Positions 50,931 through 58,760 of a stretch of DNA of 63,881 bases are shown here, one piece after another. The notes beneath the pieces are model-generated. The model searched no databases and was not told where the DNA came from. It saw only the letters and a program-made list of their open reading frames with translations. Source of the DNA: Planctomycetota bacterium (GTDB lineage: Bacteria > Planctomycetota > MHYJ01 > WSZJ01); assembly GCA_009773755.1 (NCBI GenBank), contig WSZJ01000002.1:1-63881 (forward strand). Direction: 5' to 3'. Position numbers and translations under genes: made by a program. Every line of letters starts with the position of its first letter. Position 1 is the first letter of the stretch.

Positions 50931-52312
50931 GTTGGTTGGAGGGCATGCCAGACCTCTGGCCGACGGCCGCCGCTGGACGGGCCCAAACGCAGCTCTGCGA
51001 GCCCGGCCCCGGCAAGAACTTCGAGGGCTTTCGTGACCTTTTCGGACGAATGGCGGGAAAAAAGGTCTCGAATGTCCGTCCGGGTCAAACCCTCCGACCG
51101 GCCCCGAAGGTGGGCGAGCAGCTCATCGGCGAAGGGACTTCCCAGCGACTCCCCGAAAATGGTGCGAGCGGAGTCTTCGGCGTAGCGCCAAACTTCGAGC
51201 CCGGCCCGGAGATGATCGGGCGAAATTGAGGAAGTGCCGTCCAAAGCGGCGTACATCGCTGACAGCCGGAGAACGTGAGCTTCGGCCCGCGCCAGGATGG
51301 AGCCGAGAAGCCCAGGAACATCCCTCGTCAGCCTGGGGTACTCGAGGCCCCAAAGTTGGCACGCGGCAAGGTTGCGCTTTATCTCGCCCATCCCCTTCGC
51401 CCCGGCAAGCGCCACGCCGAGACGGGCACCGATCTCCTCGAGTCCACCGGCAGGGATTCTCCCGCCCTCGGGAAGGATTTTCGAGCGCCGAGCGGCGAAG
51501 AACATGAACCGATTGGCGAATCCGTTCGCGATCTCGACGTCGTCAAGGTGCCGGAGCAGTTCCTCGTCGGTGATATGGCCGAGAATCGACAAGTGCGCCC
51601 CGGATGCACGGAGAGGGTTTGTTCTCGTCAGGGTCCGAAGCGTCTTCCCATCCCATCCATTCCGAATGACAGGGGAAAGGGTGTTCCCTTCGCGGCGCAG
51701 GACACGGAGAACGGAAGCGAATTCGGATTCGACGACGAAAAGTCGCTTGTCGGCCACGCCTTTGTCCGGCCGCTCCTTCGACTTTCGGTTCGCACCCGGA
51801 GGAATTGGATCGCGGACGTGATAAATGATCCCTTCCCCGGAAGAAAGCCCACCGGTGATCACGTGATCGTTCGTCCATTCCCGATCGGCCAGGGCGAAAG
51901 GCGCGAGCGTGGCGTCGAAACTCGTTCCCTTGCGTGCACGGGACGAACGCCCGCAGATGACTGCGTACTCGTTGAGGTAGTGAGCCGTCTCGCCGACGGT
52001 GCAAAACGCCCCTCTCCCAACCGCCCCGCCGAATGCGAGCAGGAACTGAATGAGGACGGCTGCGGGATCGGATTCGGTTTGTGGCTCAACGAGATTGACG
52101 AAATCGCCGGCGATTCCAATGAGCGCAGCCGACCCGAGCGGTGCCGGCCAGCGGGCGCGCGGTTTTGCTGCCGAGTGACCAGCCTCCACCGCATTCGCTT
52201 CACTCTCCGGCGGCGATGAGAATTCCTCCGTCGCCTCCGGGCTGAACGGGTGCGGGAGATCGCCATCGAGGTGCATTTGGTTCACGTCACGGGACTTAGT
52301 CTGTGGGCACAT
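50894..52312 (-). CDS. DUF3987-type replication protein
   Basis: The product has 472 residues. LIGIAGDFVNLVEPQTESDP then LLAFGGAVGRGAFCTVGETA, the P-loop-like CGRSSRARKGTSF, VVESEFASVLRVLRREGNTL, HISILGHITDEELLRHL-type text and ANGFANRFMFFAARRSK are the hallmarks of DUF3987 proteins, primase/helicase-like partners found in mobile elements. The C-terminus holds a winged-helix-like LTRTDIRDLFSRHSSEKVTK. The ATG at 52312 lies inside the end of the Toprim gene (17-bp overlap), so the two are coupled. It likely acts as replicative helicase or primase of the element. Confidence 0.8.
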   Translation of the reverse strand: MCPQTKSRDVNQMHLDGDLPHPFSPEATEEFSSPPESEANAVEAGHSAAKPRARWPAPLGSAALIGIAGDFVNLVEPQTESDPAAVLIQFLLAFGGAVGRGAFCTVGETAHYLNEYAVICGRSSRARKGTSFDATLAPFALADREWTNDHVITGGLSSGEGIIYHVRDPIPPGANRKSKERPDKGVADKRLFVVESEFASVLRVLRREGNTLSPVIRNGWDGKTLRTLTRTNPLRASGAHLSILGHITDEELLRHLDDVEIANGFANRFMFFAARRSKILPEGGRIPAGGLEEIGARLGVALAGAKGMGEIKRNLAACQLWGLEYPRLTRDVPGLLGSILARAEAHVLRLSAMYAALDGTSSISPDHLRAGLEVWRYAEDSARTIFGESLGSPFADELLAHLRGRSEGLTRTDIRDLFSRHSSEKVTKALEVLAGAGLAELRLGPSSGGRRPEVWHALQPTATKATEATNHG

Positions 52313-53378
52313 CGTGGACTTCCTTTCGGGAGCGAATGACGCGGCAACGGCCAGCGAGTGACGATGCAATCCTCTCGGCATAGCCGTGCCCCGCCTCATC
52401 GGGATCGGTCCAGATCGCGACGGTCGCAGCGGGTGGAATTCGCGAGGCAATATCCTGAGTCCAACCGCCGGCGTAGATGCCGAACACGGCGGTGGCGTTT
52501 TCGTCTGCGTCGGAGAAGTAACTCGCCAAGGTCGCAAAATCCGGCCAGCCTTCCGCCACCACAACGCTGAGCCGATCGGCAGAGAAGCCACTTGGAGGGA
52601 GACCGTCGAACAGCAGCCTCCGGCCCAGTTTGTCGGCATAAACCGTCCGAATGGCCGCAAAACCTTGCGCGGAGACTTCCTTCAAGCCATCGCTTGTGAT
52701 GACTTGCCGAGCGCGGATTGTGGCGAGCAAGCCGGTCGCGTCGAATGCGGGAAGGAGGAGACGGAATCCGCTGTCGGCCCACGAACGTGTACCGATGCTG
52801 GCCCAGGTGAAGCGCGGCCCTTTCGGCTTGATGACACGAGCCAGGTCGCGATCCACAACGTCGGCCGCGGATAGTTTTCGCGACCGAAGCCAGGCCACTG
52901 TCGCAGGGTCCTCAGTGACGGCAATGCCGGACTGCCACAGTTCGGCTACTTCGTCTGCGGGCGGGCGGAGGGGGTCGGGCTCCTTGTGAGAAGCAGAGCG
53001 CGGAGGCGAAGCGCGGCCGGAGCGGGGGCGGAAGGCCACACCAAAGGCTGATGGATGGGAGCCCAAGGGGTGCTTCTCTCCCGCGTCCAGCCCTCGCTTG
53101 ATCGTCCCCCGGCTCTTCATCACTTCAGTCCCCTCCAACAAGCCGATCTCGGCAGCTACGGCGAGCAAGTCCTCTTCCGCTCGGACCCGCTCCAACCGAC
53201 CTGCCCCCACTAGTCGACCCAGCCCGTAGGCGGCAGAGACGAGCGCGTTGTTTCGGCCCGACGCTGCGCTGCGGAGGCTCGCCCGCACAGCAGCGGCATA
53301 CTTTCCTGCACCGACATCGGAATCGATCCCGACTGACCTCCCATTGGACATCGACGGGTTACCCCGGCGGGGAGTCAT
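52296..53378 (-). CDS. Toprim-domain DNA primase-like protein
   Basis: The product has 360 residues. The C-terminal Toprim domain shows LSVVVAEGWPDFATLASYFS (catalytic Glu) and VAIWTDPDEAGHGYAERIAS (Asp-x-Asp). Before it, FRLLLPAFDATGLLATIRAR resembles the N-terminal part of phage primase-helicases. No zinc finger is seen. The ATG at 53378 overlaps the stop of the upstream HTH gene by 4 bp (ATGA), and its 3' end overlaps the DUF3987 gene. It probably primes or initiates replication of the excised element. Confidence 0.82.
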   Translation of the reverse strand: MTPRRGNPSMSNGRSVGIDSDVGAGKYAAAVRASLRSAASGRNNALVSAAYGLGRLVGAGRLERVRAEEDLLAVAAEIGLLEGTEVMKSRGTIKRGLDAGEKHPLGSHPSAFGVAFRPRSGRASPPRSASHKEPDPLRPPADEVAELWQSGIAVTEDPATVAWLRSRKLSAADVVDRDLARVIKPKGPRFTWASIGTRSWADSGFRLLLPAFDATGLLATIRARQVITSDGLKEVSAQGFAAIRTVYADKLGRRLLFDGLPPSGFSADRLSVVVAEGWPDFATLASYFSDADENATAVFGIYAGGWTQDIASRIPPAATVAIWTDPDEAGHGYAERIASSLAGRCRVIRSRKEVHDVPTD

Positions 53379-53641
53379 GACCGGCCACCGACGGGATTCG
53401 ACCGTGCCCACGCCTCTAAGGCCACGCGATCGAACCTGAGAGACCGCCCTCCCAGCCGAACCGCGATCCCTGGTGGAATCTGGCCGCGCTTAAGACGAGC
53501 TCGAAGTCCCTCAGGAGTGAGTCCGACAACCCACCCTGCTTCGCGAAGATTCAGAAGCGGTTTCCGGATCGCTTCAATCTGAGCCTCTCGGGTCAGAGAC
53601 TCGCTACCTGCAGGGGAAGCATCGTGCTTGTTGACATTCAT
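53375..53641 (-). CDS. Excisionase-type HTH protein
   Basis: The product has 88 residues. LLNLREAGWVVGLTPEGLRA then RLKRGQIPPGIAVRLGGRSL and RFDRVALEAWARSNP is the HTH_17/excisionase fold: HTH plus a wing that ends in the conserved RFDRxALExW. It opens the coupled operon with the Toprim and DUF3987 genes. The role may be excision or origin binding. The 236-bp gap upstream carries no gene and is the operon promoter region. Confidence 0.8.
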   Translation of the reverse strand: MNVNKHDASPAGSESLTREAQIEAIRKPLLNLREAGWVVGLTPEGLRARLKRGQIPPGIAVRLGGRSLRFDRVALEAWARSNPVGGRS

Positions 53642-53877
53642 GCCACACCTCGATTTCTGGCGGCAGACTCCAGGGACCGTCTGCCGGATGCGTGCGGTGC
53701 CGCCCTCTTGGGTTCCGACGCGCCCGGCCTCGGCCTTATTTGGCCGACAGAATCTTGATAGAACACGAAAGGGAGCGACGCAAGCCGCTGGGCTTCACGA
53801 TGGCGAGTTGTCGCGGTTCTTCCGTGTCGCGCGAACAAGACCGTGTCGCCGGTATGTCGCTGTTTTTCGGGCTCGAT

Positions 53878-54879
53878 TTACCTGCGTTTACGAGTCTTTC
53901 TCGCCAATTCGCCTATGGTCTTGTCGTACCAATCTCTTAGCCCACAAAGGGTTACGCACGGCCAACCATTCCGCTGCTTCTTGAACGGGGTGTCCCAACA
54001 TTTTTTTCCACACAATTCCGCGTGTCGCTGGAGTGTTCTCGCGGTTCGGGTCGGGCGGCCAATTTTGCGAAGCGCCTTTCGGATCTGGCGCCAACCCTTC
54101 GCAACGCCGCAGAGGTCGCGGGCCTTGCACGACTGAAGGTGTTGTGGCTCGCCGTCCGGCCAGTTGCCCAAGTCGGCCTCCGGGAAAGGTGAGCCAGCGG
54201 AGCCTTCGAGATTCCTCAGAACACCTCTCGAAGAGCGGGGGCTCTTGCGCCTTCGTTCCCGAAACCATTGGCCCCATGGACTGCGAAATGGAACGGCCGC
54301 TGGAGGAAGCGGCTGACTCGGATATACGAGGTTGAATGCCTGCTCAAGGCGATGTCGGAACTCGGGGTCGACGACTGCCGCGGACTCTTGATCGAGTTGC
54401 TCGAAAAGTTCGGCCATCATTTGAAGCTCGACGCTCCCTCTTAGGACGGCAAGGAGCTTCTGGAACCCGGCAAGCCGTCGGCTTTCACGCCAGAGGCAGG
54501 CAAGGGCCAATCCCACTCCACACGCCAGGCGCCGAGCCTCGATGGAGAATTCTGGGTGCGCGACCAGCGCCGCGAGATCCAGAAACTTCCAGTTGCGGTT
54601 GACTGTGCGAATCCGAATCGCCACTCCTGAATCTGCCTCCTCCAACAGATTCTTGACGAGCAAAGCGACATCGAGCCACGCATCGTCGGGAGAAAGATGC
54701 ACGAAATAGGTCCGTCCTGCGACAAGGAGCCGCGCGGCCGACCGCAGAAATTCGCTCTGCATCGTCGAGGTTGGCTGAGTGGCCTGCGCCCCTGGAATCC
54801 TGGGAACGCCCGCGCGAATCGCGATTTCGTCGAAAATGCCTTCCCGAAATTTGGAAATGTCGTCGTGGCTGAAGTGCAT
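53878..54879 (-). CDS. Hypothetical protein at the right end of the element
   Basis: The product has 333 residues and I do not recognise it. It is helical (LRSAARLLVAGRTYFVHLSP, then LDVALLVKNLLEEADSGVAI) with a basic C-terminal third that has three Cys (CKARDLCGVAKGW, CGKKCWDTPFKKQ) and could bind nucleic acid. The ATG at 54879 has an AGAGGCGGG next to it. It is the gene nearest the displaced tRNA promoter, which points toward it. Confidence 0.5.
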   Translation of the reverse strand: MHFSHDDISKFREGIFDEIAIRAGVPRIPGAQATQPTSTMQSEFLRSAARLLVAGRTYFVHLSPDDAWLDVALLVKNLLEEADSGVAIRIRTVNRNWKFLDLAALVAHPEFSIEARRLACGVGLALACLWRESRRLAGFQKLLAVLRGSVELQMMAELFEQLDQESAAVVDPEFRHRLEQAFNLVYPSQPLPPAAVPFRSPWGQWFRERRRKSPRSSRGVLRNLEGSAGSPFPEADLGNWPDGEPQHLQSCKARDLCGVAKGWRQIRKALRKIGRPTRTARTLQRHAELCGKKCWDTPFKKQRNGWPCVTLCGLRDWYDKTIGELARKTRKRR

Positions 54880-54970
54880 CCCGCCTCTTGTACCACGCAC
54901 GCTCGAGAATCGAACGGGATGTCAGAAGGCTGCCGCTGACGTGAATCGCAGGGGCGGAGGAGACCGAATC

Positions 54971-54988
54971 TTGTGCCAGATTTGTGCC
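54971..54988 (+). promoter_or_regulatory. Putative integrase arm-type sites, right end
   Basis: TTGTGCC at 54971 and TTTGTGCC at 54981 place the shared TTGTGCC cores 11 bp apart, as at 17351-17369, in the same orientation and with the same AATC to the left. They lie 128 bp inside attR. Confidence 0.6.
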
Positions 54989-55115
54989 AGAACCAGCGCC
55001 CTCAAGCGGCCGCAGCCGCTGGCGCGCGACCAGCCGCCCCCGAATGTAAACTGCGGTCGCACGAGGACTTGCGCCTCGTACGACCGCATCCGAATTTCTC
55101 TGACCGCCAGCCGTT

Positions 55116-55164
55116 TGCGTTTTACGAAAGCGCTGCTCTACCGTTGAGCTAGGCCAGCAGTGAA
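55116..55164. repeat. attR: orphaned 5' half of tRNA-Thr
   Basis: This copy matches 17210-17258 except at 55120 and 55143. It contains the tRNA from acceptor 5' strand to anticodon loop and then breaks off: the bases to its left (ACCGCCAGCCG) do not fold into a T-arm or acceptor 3' strand. It is the original chromosomal 5' half, split from its 3' half by the element. Confidence 0.87.
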
Positions 55165-55170
55165 GCAAGA

Positions 55171-55198
55171 ATCTTATTCCGAACTTCTTTCATGTCAA
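55171..55198 (-). promoter_or_regulatory. Displaced native tRNA-Thr promoter
   Basis: On the minus strand TTGACA (55198-55193) and TAAGAT (55176-55171) lie 16 nt apart at the same distance from the tRNA 5' end as the element-borne promoter. It no longer leads to a whole tRNA and now reads leftward into the element. Confidence 0.72.
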
Positions 55199-55439
55199 CG
55201 GCTTGCTGAAGAACGCGGCGCGCCGAAGAGCGAAGTACCTTGCGGCCGGGTAGATTCTGCTGCCAACTGGCTGCCACCTCGGCCTTCGGCGCATCACCGC
55301 GCACCTGCCCGGGTCATGTGTTGCCCGTGCACGCCGAGTTTGCCTGGTCCGGCTCCGGCTTCGCGCTGACAGTCCCGTGGTACGACACGCTGAATGACGC
55401 ACACAAACGCCCCTTCGCTCCGTATAGAATCTCCTCCCC

Positions 55440-57062
55440 GTGGCCATTCCCGCCGCCCGCCCCCCGATTCCGGTTGCGCCGCGTCTCGACTTTGTCCTGT
55501 CGCTTGCGGAGGTGCGGCTCCGTAGCGACGCGGAGGTGATGCAGCGAGCGATGGACGCACAAGCCCGCGGGCAAGTGCGGAGTTTCTCAACCACGGAGGA
55601 GTCCCTTGTCGCGGAGGTCGTTGAAGGGGATCGCCACCGGACTCGTCTATCGCTGTTGGGTTCCCGCCTCTCCGCGCGTTGCACTTGCGGCGGCAAGGCG
55701 GGCGAGTTCTGCTTCCACCTTGCGGCCACGGCTCTCGAGTGGATGGCACGCGGAGGGCCGCCGGGGCATCCGACGGCGTGGCCACGGGATGATAAATTTC
55801 AGAGAGGACTCTCAATCGTCGAGGAGTTCGCGCGCTCGGTGATGCCTCCTGCAGATCCGGTCCTGGACGAGGTTTACGGGGAAGCCGTCAGGGACTTCGC
55901 CGATGCGCTGGAGGAGCTGTGGGGTTTGCCCGACCGCGCCATCCCCTGGCCGCTCATGACCTATGCATCCGCGGCACTCGCCCGAAGGCTTGTTCCTGAG
56001 ATTCGAAGCCCCCTCTGGACGCATATCTTCCCGATCTGTCCCTACCACATCCGCATTCAGCCGGCGTCAGCGCAAGAACGGGAGGCGCTGGCGTGGTGGA
56101 TCTTTCACGAAGAGCTTGAGGCTCGCGCTGTGCAGCCCGGGATCGGTTCCGGCTATTACGCCCGGGGTTCATTCGGCCCCGAGGGGTTTGAGATCTACCG
56201 TTCGCTCGCACTTTCTCTCGAGCCGGCCTTGCTTCCCACGCGACCCAATCCGTGGCGGCGTGAGCCGGCCCGAAGCCGTTCGCTGCGGAAGATCCTGGCT
56301 CACCTGGCCGACGCGGAACATGAGCCCGACCGCGAGGTGGAACTCCTTTCGGGAGGGCTCAGCACCAGGGCCGGCGTGGAAGATTTCGTCGATTGCCTGG
56401 TGCATCAGGGCCACATCGCCAGGGCGGGGCGCGTGATCGTCGAAGCGAAGAAGCATCTTCACGGCAATGCGGGCAGCCGTTTGGAATGGCGCCTCGGAGA
56501 ACTCGGACTCGCGGGGATTGATCTCGATCCCTTCGAGCGGGACTGTCGAATTTTCGAGAAAAAGCCGGCGTATCACAACGCCCATATCGCATGGGACACC
56601 GCCGTGGCTTCGGCCAAGGTGCCTGAGTTCCTCCAGCGAGCCTGGCCCTTTCTCGACGAGTGCCTCAGGAGGGGCGCACCGGCGGGCCTGTCCCGTCAAG
56701 ACATCCAGGTTTCCATCGTCGCGGTTTCCCTCTTGAGCGGAGACCTGCGCATCCTTGAAACTCTCTGGGAACTGAATTCGCGCCAGGAGCCGCTCTGGCA
56801 CTACATCCACATCACCCTTCTCCGGGAGGGTGGAAGCGCCATCCGGTTGATGGCCCACCGCGCGGTAGATCTTGGCCTCGATTACCTTGCCCCGGAACGG
56901 TGGCGCCCCCTGCGCCGGATGCTCCAGCTGTTTTGCGAGGAAGTTGGACGCTTCAGTCCTACCGAAAAATTGCTCGAGTGGCGGGACAAGTTCCTCATTC
57001 GGCACGCCGAAACGCCCGAGTTTACGGAGATGATCAGGTCGGCGATTCGGGATAGGTCGTAA
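55440..57062 (+). CDS. SWIM zinc-finger protein
   Basis: The product has 540 residues, with GTG start. The SWIM motif CxCx7CxH is at C81, C83, C91 and H93 (ARCTCGGKAGEFCFHLAATA). The remaining 440 residues are helical and unrecognised, with several Trp-rich and Leu-rich segments (LRRMLQLFCEEVGRFSPTE). SWIM domains bind DNA or proteins, often next to SNF2 helicases; no helicase is adjacent here. It is the first chromosomal gene to the right of the element. Confidence 0.8.
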   Translation: MAIPAARPPIPVAPRLDFVLSLAEVRLRSDAEVMQRAMDAQARGQVRSFSTTEESLVAEVVEGDRHRTRLSLLGSRLSARCTCGGKAGEFCFHLAATALEWMARGGPPGHPTAWPRDDKFQRGLSIVEEFARSVMPPADPVLDEVYGEAVRDFADALEELWGLPDRAIPWPLMTYASAALARRLVPEIRSPLWTHIFPICPYHIRIQPASAQEREALAWWIFHEELEARAVQPGIGSGYYARGSFGPEGFEIYRSLALSLEPALLPTRPNPWRREPARSRSLRKILAHLADAEHEPDREVELLSGGLSTRAGVEDFVDCLVHQGHIARAGRVIVEAKKHLHGNAGSRLEWRLGELGLAGIDLDPFERDCRIFEKKPAYHNAHIAWDTAVASAKVPEFLQRAWPFLDECLRRGAPAGLSRQDIQVSIVAVSLLSGDLRILETLWELNSRQEPLWHYIHITLLREGGSAIRLMAHRAVDLGLDYLAPERWRPLRRMLQLFCEEVGRFSPTEKLLEWRDKFLIRHAETPEFTEMIRSAIRDRS

Positions 57063-57131
57063 AGCACGCCCTGGACGGCGACCGGCTGCGGTGAGGGCGA
57101 TGAGGTTGAGGTGGGAGGTAGAGTAGGCGGC

Positions 57132-58679
57132 GTGTTCGCCGAGTCCGCATATCTGTTTCGCCACGCCGTCCTTCGCGACGCCGCGTACCAGCTCCACCTT
57201 CCCGGCGATCGCGCGCGGCTGCACGCGCTTGCATTTGCTGCGATCGAGGAAGTAGCGGGCGGAAGAGCGCCGGCGCCGGCGCCACTGGACGCTGTGGGGC
57301 CCGTCTCATTTCAGTCCCATCCTGTGGACATTTTCGCGGAGGACCTTGCGGAACATGCCCGACTCGCGATGGCGGGCGGCGGATCCCCGGATCTGCGCGC
57401 GTGGAGTTCACTGGAAAAATCCTATGTACGGCGCGCGGCCGAGCAGGCGGTGACGCAGTTCCGGCAGGAAACCGCCGCGCGCCACTGGCAGCGGCACGCG
57501 GAACTGTCAACGGGCGTGGAGAAGGCGCTGTCGTTCTGCCGGGTCGCGGACGTGTTTCGTCTCGCAGGGAAGCCTGGGGATGCGGAACAGCTTTATCTCC
57601 GGGCTCTTGCGCTTCTTGGCGAGGCTGGATGTCGGCGATCTGAAGCCATTGCGCTCGGAAGCCTGGCACTCCTCTATCAGGGCATCGGGCGGGTTGGTCC
57701 GGCCGAGCAGGAGTACGGAAGGACCCTTGCGATCCACCGCGAACTCGGCAACCGGCGGGCCGAGGGAGAAACGCTCGGGAATCTCGCGACGCTTCAGGAA
57801 ATCACCGGGCGCATCGAGCAGGCGGAACAGAGCTTCCAGGAAGCACTCGCGATCCACCGTGAGTTCGGAAATCGACGCGCCGAGGGCGATACGACGGCCA
57901 ACCTGGCCGCCCTGCACCTCCATACCGGACGGGTCGTACAGGCTGAAAGAGGCCTCGAACTTGCCCTGGCAATCCACCGCGAAGTCGGCAACCGGCGAGC
58001 CGAGGGCATCACCCTGGCCAACCTGCTCGTGGTCTATCAGAACACGGGCCGCTTCGAGCTGGCCGAGAGAGGATTCAGCCAGGCTCTCGAAATCCACCGC
58101 CAGACGGGCGACCGACGATTTGAAGGCGTCGCACTCGGGAACCTGGCGATTCTGTTCCAGAACACGGGCCGGCACGAGATGGCCGAACGGAGCTACGAGA
58201 AGGCACTTGCGATCCACCGTGAAGTCGAGAATCGACGCGTGGAGGGCCTGACGTTGGGAAATCTTGCCCTCCTTTACGACAAGATCGGAAGGGTCGACCA
58301 GGCCGAGAGAGGATTCTCGGAGGCGCTGGCGATTCACGTCCAGGGAGGCGACCGGCGATCGCAGGGCATTGTGCTCGGAAACCTTGCCGGCCTGCACCTG
58401 AAGACAGGCCGGTTCGAGGAGGCCGAGCAAGGGTATGTGCAGGCTCTTGCCATTCACCGCGAATCTGGAAATGCCAGAATGGAAGGGGCGCATCTGTGCG
58501 ACTACGCGCTGCTCCTCCTCGACGTGCGCCGTCCGGTTGAAGCACGCGAGAAATTCCTCCAGGGAGCGGACATTCTGCGCCGACTCGGCGATGCGCACTC
58601 GCTCAAGACCAGGATGGACTCGATGAAAGAAGCTTGCGCCCGGGATGGCCTTCCGCCGTTCGCCGGGATCTCCGAATGA
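57132..58679 (+). CDS. TPR protein with a headless STAND-like N-terminus
   Basis: The product has 515 residues. Residues 3-40 (ESAYLFRHAVLRDAAYQLHL, then PGDRARLHALAFAAIEEV) match the end of the winged-helix region of STAND/AAA ATPases, but the ATPase that should come first is absent. About nine TPR units of exactly 40 residues follow (LGNLATLQEITGRIEQAEQS, then FQEALAIHREFGNRRAE). The start (GTG at 57132) is uncertain; a longer GTG at 57111 is possible. Two more genes nearby share this N-terminus, so the array may be remnants or cassettes of a larger family. Confidence 0.78.
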   Translation: MFAESAYLFRHAVLRDAAYQLHLPGDRARLHALAFAAIEEVAGGRAPAPAPLDAVGPVSFQSHPVDIFAEDLAEHARLAMAGGGSPDLRAWSSLEKSYVRRAAEQAVTQFRQETAARHWQRHAELSTGVEKALSFCRVADVFRLAGKPGDAEQLYLRALALLGEAGCRRSEAIALGSLALLYQGIGRVGPAEQEYGRTLAIHRELGNRRAEGETLGNLATLQEITGRIEQAEQSFQEALAIHREFGNRRAEGDTTANLAALHLHTGRVVQAERGLELALAIHREVGNRRAEGITLANLLVVYQNTGRFELAERGFSQALEIHRQTGDRRFEGVALGNLAILFQNTGRHEMAERSYEKALAIHREVENRRVEGLTLGNLALLYDKIGRVDQAERGFSEALAIHVQGGDRRSQGIVLGNLAGLHLKTGRFEEAEQGYVQALAIHRESGNARMEGAHLCDYALLLLDVRRPVEAREKFLQGADILRRLGDAHSLKTRMDSMKEACARDGLPPFAGISE

Positions 58680-58760
58680 ATGCCGACGGCGCGGACAAAC
58701 CCGCTTGTTCCGCGAGGCGGACAAATCCTAGACTGCGTGCGATCCCTGAGGAGAAAAAAC

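Larger units (their letters stand above)
17210..55164. mobile_element. 38-kb integrative element in tRNA-Thr, AICE-like, with defence cargo
   Basis: Identical-length 49-bp direct repeats (17210-17258 and 55116-55164, two mismatches) mark the ends. A tyrosine integrase lies 260 bp inside the left end and paired TTGTGCC motifs sit near both ends. Inside are an FtsK-type translocase, iterons, a Toprim/DUF3987 replication operon and several restriction or defence genes. No relaxase, VirB/VirD4 or phage structural gene is visible. The tandem-arm hairpins common in the flanking chromosome are almost absent inside. The plan is like actinobacterial AICEs, which move double-stranded DNA with one FtsK-like protein. 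That parallel is an inference. Confidence 0.85.
54880..55439. other. 560-bp right-end attachment region
   Basis: From left to right it contains a gap, the paired TTGTGCC motifs (54971-54988), the truncated tRNA-Thr copy (55116-55164), its displaced promoter (55171-55198), and about 240 bp of chromosomal leader before the SWIM gene. I see no coding gene in it. Confidence 0.75.

Noticed and set aside
55116-55164. A second functional tRNA-Thr gene
   Set aside because: Only the 5' half is present; no T-arm or acceptor 3' strand follows. It is the attR remnant.
17210-55164. A prophage
   Set aside because: No terminase, portal, capsid, tail or lysis gene is present.
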